A stretch of 64,000 nt of DNA from Schistosoma haematobium (taxonomy: Eukaryota > Platyhelminthes > Trematoda > Strigeidida > Schistosomatidae), in the NCBI RefSeq assembly GCF_000699445.3, contig NC_067196.1:90801364-90865363 (forward strand), in the 5' to 3' direction. The position numbers and the translations under genes are program-made. Positions within the stretch are counted from its first letter, which is position 1; each line of letters starts with the position of its first letter. Shown one piece after another: positions 56,240-64,000 of this stretch. Below the pieces are notes generated by a model. It was not told the DNA's origin, ran no database searches, and saw nothing but the letters and a program-made list of their open reading frames with translations.

Positions 56240-56345
56240 TACGCACTGCTGAGGAGTTCCACAATACGACGGAACGGCCGTCCAATGCTTCCATGTTTTC
56301 CATGGTGGTCTAGCTTCAACTGACTCATGATCTTAACCATTGAAA
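56240..56345 (+). repeat. SM-alpha-like SINE 3' half
   Basis: CACTGCTGAGGAGTTCCACA (CTGAGGA intact), then CGACGGAACGGCCGTCC, with GAAA changed to GGAA, and the shared GACTCATGATCTTAACC tail. Confidence 0.75.
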
Positions 56346-56349
56346 TTTT

Positions 56350-56586
56350 CTTGATACTTCTTTTGTTTGTTTAAATCTTTTGGCCTCATCAGTGTTTTAG
56401 TATAGGATTTAAATAACTAAGAACTGAGAATGTGAAGTTGACTATATGAAAATAAGTTTTGAAAAGGTGGACCAATGATGCACATTAATCAATAATTGAC
56501 GATATTTCCATAACCTTCAGGGGTCTTTCACAGAGACCAGTGCTTCTTGAATATAACACACGCTAAACAGAGCAACTATTTTAGAC
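56350..56586. other. unassigned flank of the PLE array
   Basis: Host sequence up to the array edge. The last bases before the repeat (TTTTAGAC) differ from the internal junctions (AATAGAGC). Confidence 0.5.
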
Positions 56587-56602
56587 AAGAACAAACATTG
56601 AT

Positions 56603-56649
56603 GCAGAATAGTATGAATTCATATTATTTCGAGGTTTCTCGTCAGCTGC
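56603..56649 (-). ncRNA. hammerhead ribozyme motif in PLE pseudo-LTR, copy A
   Basis: Minus-strand layout: stem I strand GCAG, core CTGACGA, a short stem II/loop GAAACCTC (G-C, A-T, loop AACC), core GAA, stem III ATAATATG/CATACTAT closed by AATT (one A-C mismatch), cleavage-site T, then stem I strand CTGC. All invariant core bases are present. Predicted cut between plus positions 56606 and 56607. Hammerheads in Penelope-like elements are known; activity here is inferred. Confidence 0.78.
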
Positions 56650-56741
56650 TTACAAACCAAAATTGTGATAGAATTTTACATGGAGATAGTGTGAAACAAT
56701 TGACATAAATGAGTGTAAATAACTTGATTACAATAATAACT

Positions 56742-56763
56742 ATATATATATATATATATATAT
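56742..56763 (+). repeat. (AT)n tract in pseudo-LTR A
   Basis: A run of AT dinucleotides. Its length differs between copies: about 56742-56762, 59617-59634, 62489-62512 and 63817-63840. Confidence 0.8.
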
Positions 56764-57118
56764 GCTAGAAACAGGTCAGAGGTCAAAAGAGGGGGTTAAT
56801 CCAGGGTGGGTGGTGTAATAATTTAGTGAAGTCCACAAATTGTGTGATAATTGTAGAGATTAATGGAATTAAATAATGATAAGGTAGATTACGTAATAAT
56901 AATTAAATAGGGTTTGGAAAGTTAAGATGATTTAAGAGGATCAGGTGATGGAAATGTGTGAATAAAATTTATTTAAAAATTAGGTAATAGGGGTATAAAT
57001 TATCTCAGAATAAGTAAAGGAATAAAATAACCAAAAACACAAAACAAACAGAAACAAAAAGATTACCAGGGTAGTGATAAGTTTATTAAAGTCTCTTTTT
57101 GGATGCATAAGTCCGGTT

Positions 57119-58979
57119 TCAGTTTCTTAATTGCAATGGATTCAGCGAAGCGGAGAGTGGTAGTAGTTTTTGTCTATTGATGATTTTAAACGCGCGCATA
57201 ATATCGACGGTATGCCCGGTGTCAAGTAGATGCCGAGCTATTGCACTGTTAAAAGCTTTAGTCCCTCGCAGCGTCAAGTTCTTCGGAATATGCTCAGAAA
57301 TGCGAACCTGTACTCTTCTCTCAGTTCTTCCAATGTATGTGCTACGGCACGTACATGTGAATTGGTAAATGCAGTTGGAGCAACTGAGGGAGAGGACTTG
57401 TCGATTTTCGTTTGTTTCAGTGAGCAGTATGTTTTCCATAACGTAGTTAGTTTGGCTGCCGGGTAGGTCACTTTTAAGGCGGAATTAATTCTGTGATTGA
57501 TAATTCCGGCGACTTCATCTCCTTTAAAGCGTAAGGATAGGAAGCAGGTTTTCTTTTCAACTGTATCATGCTTAATCGGAGGGTTTGTATTAGCATATTT
57601 GTGGATGAATTTATCCGGATATGCATTTTCACGTAAGCATTTGGTGATTGTAGTAATTTCTTCTTCGAGGCATTCTTTTGAGCAGATTTTTCGTGCGCGG
57701 TCAAAAAGGTTTCGCACAATACCCTTTTTATAACTCAATGGACAGAAACTATTAAAGTTGAGATAAACTCCGCTCCAAGTATTTTTGCGGTGAATGTGTC
57801 TTTGTAGTGTGCCATCTGGTGTTCGCCTAATTCCAATATCTAGGAAATGGAATTTATCATCAACTTCATGTTCCATGGTAAATTCTATATCTTTGTGGAC
57901 TTTATTGAACAGACTAAGTAGGTACATGGAGTGTTGGTGATTTTTGCAGACAAGGAACGTGTCATCCATATATCTGCAGTAGAGTGTGGTACTGTCGATT
58001 GCGTGCTTCAATTTCTTTTGTTCCAGATGTCCCATAAATATGTCGGCAAGAATTGGGCCTAGAGGGCTGCCCATTGCTATTCCATCAATCTGTCGGTACA
58101 GAACATTGTTGAATTTAAATTGTATGTTTTTGTACACAAAAACAGGAGCTGTTTAAATTCCTGGGGTGGTAAAGGCAGGAGTTCTGGATATTCACATATG
58201 ATCTCTGCCGTTTCTTCCAAAGGGATATTTGTGAAAAGCGAAGAGACATCAAATGAAACCATGAATTTGTCAGAGACATTAAGGTTATCAAGTTTTTGTA
58301 CAAATTCAAAGCTGTCTTTCAAACTGTAAGCTGCTAGTTTTTTGCGAATCGGTTCCAAGCATCTAGTAAGCCAGCGGGCAAGTTTATGGAAGGGTGATTT
58401 GGCCATCGATAATATTGGTCTTATAGGGATGTCGGGTTTATGTGTTTTGGGTAGCCCATATAAGTATGGCAATTGTGACCCTTTTGGTTTAAGTTCGTTA
58501 TACGTATGATTATCTATTAGATTTTTCTTAACAAGTTCTCTCAACTTTCTTAAGACACGTTTCTCTGTCGCATCTGTTAAGTCTTTCTGGGTATTGTCGA
58601 TGATAAATCTGGTGGAGTTATTTAAAATGGAGATTACTTTATTGATATATTCCTCTCTGTTAAGAATGACTACACTGGAACCCTTATCCGGACGAAGTAG
58701 CATTATTGTTTCGTCTTTAATAAGTTTTTCCAATGCTTGATGGTGGTCTTCGGTGAACACCCTTGAGTGTGGGATTGGTGTCGTAACATACTGGTTTGTG
58801 ATATCCACTAATTTAGATTTAAACCAACTGTGCTTTTCGTCGTTCATGGGTTTAAAGTCTGAAAGTTGTTGATATAAGTATTCAAACTTGGTCTCAGTGT
58901 CTATTCTGTTGCATTTTCTTGGGATATGAAATTTGAATCCAAGGCAGAGTGCTTCGGTTTCAATTCGATTTAGTTTTTG
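57119..58979 (-). pseudogene. PLE copy A, reverse transcriptase and GIY-YIG endonuclease
   Basis: RT in two frames. The first (58077-58847) has IMLLRPDKGSSVVILNREEY, LYGLPKTHKPDIPIRPILS and motif A, VSFDVSSLFTNIPLEE. The second (57274-58137) has motif B (YRQIDGIAMGSPLGPILADI), motif C (CRYMDDTFLVC) and FHFLDIGIRRTPDG, all catalytic Asp kept. The C-terminal endonuclease (57119-57439) has the Cys pairs CSNCIYQFTCTC, then STYIGRTERRVQVRISEH and a DTGHTVDIM segment, the PLE GIY-YIG nuclease. Frame breaks are at a T run near 58130, at 57388 and at 57168. All are in or next to homopolymers. Confidence 0.85.
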
Positions 58980-59472
58980 TTAGATAAGTTCTGTATGTAT
59001 TTTCGTGGATTGGTAGGAAATGCCACGTGGTTTTGTTCTTTAACAAGTGTTTTGGTTAATGTCTTCATGAATTTGTGACTGGTTTTCGACTGAACATCAC
59101 GAATGAAGTTAATAAGTTTAATACGACATACAATATTTAAATCCATAACGATTTTGTCATAACCAAAGGATTCTATTTTAAGTTTAGAGATAAGATCCTT
59201 AGTGCATTCGATTTGGGATTTGGTGACACGTCGAAGATTTTTAACGAAGGAGGTATTTTACAGGCGCGGACAGCTTTAAAAATGTGGCGAGGAAAGCATC
59301 CATCATTAAGGCAACGTGACAAAAATTTTAATCTTGTTGTTTCTCTCGATATCCTGCAACGAATTGTCACCAACTTGTTGAGTGACTTGAAAATGTGGAC
59401 GGGGAGACGGTTTTTCAGAAATTTCATGCAATTGGTTCCCTTTATGAATTTAAATAGAGCAAGAACAAACAT
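58980..59472 (-). pseudogene. PLE copy A, N-terminal coding part
   Basis: From the ATG at 59472 the frame reads MFVLALFKFIKGTNCMKF, then RLPVHIFKSLNKLVTIRCR and LNDGCFPRHIFKAVRACKIP, a basic N-terminal region upstream of RT. A one-base shorter T run near 59235 shifts the frame relative to copy B. The shared break near 58975 (A run before the AATCG stretch) separates it from RT. Confidence 0.75.
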
Positions 59473-59476
59473 TGAT

Positions 59477-59523
59477 GCAGAATAGTATGAATTCATATTA
59501 TTTCGAGGTTTCTCGTCAGCTGC
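59477..59523 (-). ncRNA. hammerhead ribozyme motif in PLE pseudo-LTR, copy B
   Basis: Same 47-base motif as copy A, identical. Predicted cut between 59480 and 59481. The ATG of copy A's ORF (59472) is 8 nt downstream. Confidence 0.78.
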
Positions 59524-59934
59524 TTACAAACCAAAATTGTGATAGAATTTTACATGGAGATAGTGTGAAACAATTGACATAAATGAGTGTAAATAACTTG
59601 ATTACAATAATAACTATATATATATATATATATATGCTAGAAACAGGTCAGAGGTCAAAAGAGGGGGTTAATCCAGGGTGGGTGGTGTAATAATTTAGTG
59701 AAGTCCACAAATTGTGTGATAATTGTAGAGATTAATGGAATTAAATAATGATAAGGTAGATTACGTAATAATAATTAAATAGGGTTTGGAAAGTTAAGAT
59801 GATTTAAGAGGATCAGGTGATGGAAATGTGTGAATAAAATTTATTTAAAAATTAGGTAATAGGGGTATAAATTATCTCAGAATAAGTAAAGGAATAAAAT
59901 AACCAAAAACACAAAACAAACAGAAACAAAAAGA

Positions 59935-61850
59935 TTACCAGGGTAGTGATAAGTTTATTAAAGTCTCTTTTTGGATGCATAAGTCCGGTTTCAGTTTCTT
60001 AATTGCAATGGATTCAGCGAAGCGGAGAGTGGTAGTAGTTTTTTGTCTATTGATGATTTTAAACGCGCGCATAATATCGACGGTATGCCCGGTGTCAAGT
60101 AGATGCCGAGCTATTGCACTGTTAAAAGCTTTAGTCCCTCGCAGCGTCAAGTTCTTCGGAATATGCTCAGAAATGCGAACCTGTACTCTTCTCTCAGTTC
60201 TTCCAATGTATGTGCTACGGCACGTACATGTGAATTGGTAAATGCAGTTGGAGCAACTGAGGGGAGAGGACTTGTCGATTTTCGTTTGTTTCAGTGAGCA
60301 GTATGTTTTCCATAACGTAGTTAGTTTGGCTGCCGGGTAGGTCACTTTTAAGGCGGAATTAATTCTGTGATTGATAATTCCGGCGACTTCATCTCCTTTA
60401 AAGCGTAAGGATAGGAAGCAGGTTTTCTTTTCAACTGTATCATGCTTAATCGGAGGGTTTGTATTAGCATATTTGTGGATGAATTTATCCGGATATGCAT
60501 TTTCACGTAAGCATTTGGTGATTGTAGTAATTTCTTCTTCGAGGCATTCTTTTGAGCAGATTTTTCGTGCGCGGTCAAAAAGGTTTCGCACAATACCCTT
60601 TTATAACTCAATGGACAGAAACTATTAAAGTTGAGATAAACTCCGCTCCAAGTATTTTTGCGGTGAATGTGTCTTTGTAGTGTGCCATCTGGTGTTCGCC
60701 TAATTCCAATATCTAGGAAATGGAATTTATCATCAACTTCATGTTCCATGGTAAATTCTATATCTTTGTGGACTTTATTGAACAGACTAAGTAGGTACAT
60801 GGAGTGTTGGTGATTTTTGCAGACAAGGAACGTGTCATCCATATATCTGCAGTAGAGTGTGGTACTGTCGATTGCGTGCTTCAATTTCTTTTGTTCCAGA
60901 TGTCCCATAAATATGTCGGCAAGAATTGGGCCTAGAGGGCTGCCCATTGCTATTCCATCAATCTGTCGGTACAGAACATTGTTGAATTTAAATTGTATGT
61001 TTTTGTACACAAAAACAGGAGCTGTTTAAATTCCTGGGGTGGTAAAGGCAGGAGTTCTGGATATTCACATATGATCTCTGCCGTTTCTTCCAAAGGGATA
61101 TTTGTGAAAAGCGAAGAGACATCAAATGAAACCATGAATTTGTCAGAGACATTAAGGTTATCAAGTTTTTGTACAAATTCAAAGCTGTCTTTCAAACTGT
61201 AAGCTGCTAGTTTTTTGCGAATCGGTTCCAAGCATCTAGTAAGCCAGCGGGCAAGTTTATGGAAGGGTGATTTGGCCATCGATAATATTGGTCTTATAGG
61301 GATGTCGGGTTTATGTGTTTTGGGTAGCCCATATAAGTATGGCAATTGTGACCCTTTTGGTTTAAGTTCGTTATACGTATGATTATCTATTAGATTTTTC
61401 TTAACAAGTTCTCTCAACTTTCTTAAGACACGTTTCTCTGTCGCATCTGTTAAGTCTTTCTGGGTATTGTCGATGATAAATCTGGTGGAGTTATTTAAAA
61501 TGGAGATTACTTTATTGATATATTCCTCTCTGTTAAGAATGACTACACTGGAACCCTTATCCGGACGAAGTAGCATTATTGTTTCGTCTTTAATAAGTTT
61601 TTCCAATGCTTGATGGTGGTCTTCGGTGAACACCCTTGAGTGTGGGATTGGTGTCGTAACATACTGGTTTGTGATATCCACTAATTTAGATTTAAACCAA
61701 CTGTGCTTTTCGTCGTTCATGGGTTTAAAGTCTGAAAGTTGTTGATATAAGTATTCAAACTTGGTCTCAGTGTCTATTCTGTTGCATTTTCTTGGGATAT
61801 GAAATTTGAATCCAAGGCAGAGTGCTTCGGTTTCAATTCGATTTAGTTTT
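59935..61850 (-). pseudogene. PLE copy B, reverse transcriptase and GIY-YIG endonuclease
   Basis: RT frames 60950-61720 and 60348-61010 carry the same motifs as copy A. The frame 59935-60591 joins the end of RT to the complete endonuclease and reads to the stop after QKETLINLSLPW, giving the true C-terminus. Breaks are at the shared T run near 61003 and at 60600, where CCCTTTTATAA is one T shorter than in copies A and C. There is one extra G near 60262 relative to A. Confidence 0.85.
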
Positions 61851-61854
61851 TGTT

Positions 61855-62345
61855 AGATAAGTTCTGTATGTATTTTCGTGGATTGGTAGGAAATGCCACG
61901 TGGTTTTGTTCTTTAACAAGTGTTTTGGTTAATGTCTTCATGAATTTGTGACTGGTTTTCGACTGAACATCACGAATGAAGTTAATAAGTTTAATACGAC
62001 ATACAATATTTAAATCCATAACGATTTTGTCATAACCAAAGGATTCTATTTTAAGTTTAGAGATAAGATCCTTAGTGCATTCGATTTGGGATTTGGTGAC
62101 ACGTCGAAGATTTTTTAACGAAGGAGGTATTTTACAGGCGCGGACAGCTTTAAAAATGTGGCGAGGAAAGCATCCATCATTAAGGCAACGTGACAAAAAT
62201 TTTAATCTTGTTGTTTCTCTCGATATCCTGCAACGAATTGTCACCAACTTGTTGAGTGACTTGAAAATGTGGACGGGGAGACGGTTTTCAGAAATTTCAT
62301 GCAATTGGTTCCCTTTATGAATTTAAATAGAGCAAGAACAAACAT
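61855..62345 (-). pseudogene. PLE copy B, N-terminal coding part
   Basis: Starts at the ATG 62345 in copy C's junction. Reads RLPVHIFKSLNKLV (as in copy A) and extends without the copy A frameshift through KIESFGYDKIVMDLNIVCRI, LINFIRDVQSKTSHKFMKTL and NPRKYIQNLSNKN to the break near 61848. A one-base shorter T run near 62286 (ACGGTTTTCAG here, ACGGTTTTTCAG in copy A) puts the first codons in another frame. Confidence 0.75.
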
Positions 62346-62349
62346 TGAT

Positions 62350-62396
62350 GCAGAATAGTATGAATTCATATTATTTCGAGGTTTCTCGTCAGCTGC
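62350..62396 (-). ncRNA. hammerhead ribozyme motif in PLE pseudo-LTR, copy C
   Basis: Identical motif. Predicted cut between 62353 and 62354, 8 nt before the ATG (62345, minus) of copy B's ORF. Confidence 0.78.
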
Positions 62397-62836
62397 TTAC
62401 AAACCAAAATTGTGATAGAATTTTACATGGAGATAGTGTGAAACAATTGACATAAATGAGTGTAAATAACTTGATTACAATAATAACTATATATATATAT
62501 ATATATATATATGCTAGAAACAGGTCAGAGGTCAAAAGAGGGGGTCAATCCAGGGTGGGTGGTGTAATAATTTAGTGAAGTCCACAAATTGTGTGATAAT
62601 TGTAGAGATTAATGGAATTAAATAATGATAAGGTAGATTACGTAATAATAATTAAATAGGGTTTGGAAAGTTAAGATGATTTAAGAGGATCAGGTGATGG
62701 AAATGTGTGAATAAAATTTATTTAAAAAATTAGGTAATAGGGGGTATAAATTATCTCAGAATAAGTAAAGGAATAAAATAACCAAAAACACAAAACAAAC
62801 AGAAACAAAAAGATTACCAGGGTAGTGATAAGTTTA

Positions 62837-63524
62837 TTAAAGTCTCTTTTGGATGCATAAGTCCGGTTTCAGTTTCTTAATTGCAATGGATTCAGCGAAG
62901 CGGAGAGTGGTAGTAGTTTTTTGTCTATTGATGATTTTAAACGCGCGCATAATATCGACGGTATGCCCGGTGTCAAGTAGATGCCGAGCTATTGCACTGT
63001 TAAAAGCTTTAGTCCCTCGCAGCGTCAAGTTCTTCGGAATATGCTCAGAAATGCGAACCTGTACTCTTCTCTCAGTTCTTCCAATGTATGTGCTACGGCA
63101 CGTACATGTGAATTGGTAAATGCAGTTGGAGCAACTGAGGGAGAGGACTTGTCGATTTTCGTTTGTTTCAGTGAGCAGTATGTTTTCCATAACGTAGTTA
63201 GTTTGGCTGCCGGGTAGGTCACTTTTAAGGCGGAATTAATTCTGTGATTGATAATTCCGGCGACTTCATCTCCTTTAAAGCGTAAGGATAGGAAGCAGGT
63301 TTTCTTTTCAACTGTATCATGCTTAATCGGAGGGTTTGTATTAGCATATTTGTGGATGAATTTATCCGGATATGCATTTTCACGTAAGCATTTGGTGATT
63401 GTAGTAATTTCTTCTTCGAGGCATTCTTTTGAGCAGATTTTTCGTGCGCGGTCAAAAAGGTTTCGCACAATACCCTTTTTATAACTCAATGGACAGAAAC
63501 TATTAAAGTTGAGATAAACTCCGC
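62837..63524 (-). pseudogene. PLE copy C, RT end and GIY-YIG endonuclease, truncated
   Basis: Frames 63025-63489 and 62837-63190 encode the RT C-part and endonuclease as in copy A. The last bases before the inverted junction code for the WSGVYLN segment. The RT active site is missing. Confidence 0.85.
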
Positions 63525-64000
63525 TCTGTTTGTTTTGTGTTTTTGGTTATTTTATTCCTTTACTTATTCTGAGATAATTTATACCCCTATTACCTAATTT
63601 TTAAATAAATTTTATTCACACATTTCCATCACCTGATCCTCTTAAATCATCTTAACTTTCCAAACCCTATTTAATTATTATTACGTAATCTACCTTATCA
63701 TTATTTAATTCCATTAATCTCTACAATTATCACACAATTTGTGGACTTCACTAAATTATTACACCACCCACCCTGGATTGACCCCCCCTCTTTTGACCTC
63801 TGACCTGTTTCTAGCATATATATATATATATATATATATAGTTATTATTGTAATCAAGTTATTTACACTCATTTATGTCAATTGTTTCACACTATCTCCA
63901 TGTAAAATTCTATCACAATTTTGGTTTGTAAGCAGCTGACGAGAAACCTCGAAATAATATGAATTCATACTATTCTGCATCAATGTTTGTTCTTGCTCTA
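63525..64000 (+). mobile_element. inverted Penelope-like pseudo-LTR (copy D, runs off the window)
   Basis: The exact reverse complement layout of 62328-62801. It begins TGTTTGTTTTGTGTTTTTGG and ends TTTGTTCTTGCTCTA at the window edge, which is the same inter-unit junction sequence. So an inverted unit probably continues outside. Confidence 0.92.
63932..63978 (+). ncRNA. hammerhead ribozyme motif in inverted pseudo-LTR, copy D
   Basis: The same motif on the plus strand: GCAG at 63932-63935, core CTGACGA at 63936-63942, CTGC at 63975-63978. Confidence 0.78.

Larger units (their letters stand above)
56587..59460 (-). mobile_element. Penelope-like element, array copy A
   Basis: The terminal unit of a head-to-tail array, 2,874 bp long, coding on minus. 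The low-coordinate end (3' side) borders unrelated sequence. It consists of a ~560-bp non-coding pseudo-LTR region (56587-57115) with a hammerhead motif and (AT)n tract, then, in reverse, endonuclease, RT and N-terminal coding. Its ORF start lies in the next unit's junction (ATG at 59470-59472 as CAT). Confidence 0.93.
59461..62333 (-). mobile_element. Penelope-like element, array copy B
   Basis: The middle unit, 2,873 bp, almost identical to copy A throughout, including the pseudo-LTR. It differs mainly by single-base changes in homopolymer runs. Joined without spacer to copies A and C. Confidence 0.93.
62334..63524 (-). mobile_element. Penelope-like element, truncated array copy C
   Basis: Contains the pseudo-LTR, endonuclease and RT C-part, then stops at about 63524 in the GGAGTTTATCTC stretch (minus sense), where the inverted copy begins. 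It shares GGGGGTCAATCC with the inverted copy (copies A and B have GGGGGTTAATCC). Confidence 0.93.

Noticed and set aside
57177..57466. Plus-strand ORFs across the PLE units (57177-57466, 59975-60297, 62853-63217 and similar)
   Set aside because: They are mirror frames of the minus-strand RT/endonuclease, repeated in each copy only because the DNA is repeated.
56587..64000. Tandem array as satellite DNA or CRISPR-like repeat
   Set aside because: The 2.87-kb units encode RT and GIY-YIG nuclease and have pseudo-LTRs, so they are retroelements, not satellite or CRISPR.

Overview
This window looks like a repeat-dense stretch of a schistosome (blood fluke) genome. The evidence is the combination of SM-alpha type SINEs carrying hammerhead-like cores, SR2-like RTE and SR1-like CR1 retrotransposons, Ty3/Gypsy relics, Penelope-like elements, and a spliced gene matching the schistosome egg protein CP391S family (a PLXDC-like ectodomain with a PSI module and one transmembrane helix). 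Species cannot be fixed from sequence alone. No bacterial-type operons, CRISPR arrays, rRNA or credible functional tRNA genes were seen.

Layout. 0-4.4 kb: broken non-LTR RT, a Gypsy gag-protease scrap, a 5'-truncated Penelope-like element (PLE) and an RTE-like LINE 3' end. 4.4-7.9 kb: mostly unassigned, with two interstitial CCCTAA-type telomeric repeat blocks. 7.9-16 kb: two minus-strand CR1-like elements, one of which has lost its endonuclease. 16.9-17.6 kb: a candidate solo LTR. 18.5-22.5 kb: two minus-strand SR2/RTE elements with internal deletions. 22.5-26.6 kb: Ty3/Gypsy pol relics from two families, apparently nested. 26.7-31.3 kb: AT-rich spacer with SINEs and one copy of a 0.9-kb repeat.

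31.4-40.5 kb: the CP391S-like gene on the plus strand. Eleven small exons can be read by splice sites and protein continuity. Its intron 4 holds an antisense SR2 copy. The last introns contain a tandemly duplicated, frameshifted exon. 41.9-45.1 kb: a second SR2, inverted relative to the intronic copy and nearly identical to it over a sharply bounded tract. 45.5-46.4 kb: the second copy of the 0.9-kb repeat. 46.8-52.6 kb: more RTE-like LINE pieces, SINEs, and one good-looking Asn/Thr-rich host exon on the minus strand (49250-50145). 52.7-56.5 kb: SM-alpha SINE pieces.

56.6-64.0 kb: the most striking structure. Penelope-like elements are arranged head to tail with a 2,873-2,874-bp period. They end in a truncated copy joined to an inverted copy. 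Every junction carries the same compact hammerhead-ribozyme motif with an intact core. The predicted cleavage site lies 8 nt upstream of an in-frame ATG of the element ORF, so self-cleavage of a read-through transcript would release unit-length RNAs that begin just before the ORF. Almost all coding sequence in the window belongs to decayed retroelements. The two host features I would defend are the CP391S-like gene and the Asn/Thr-rich exon.
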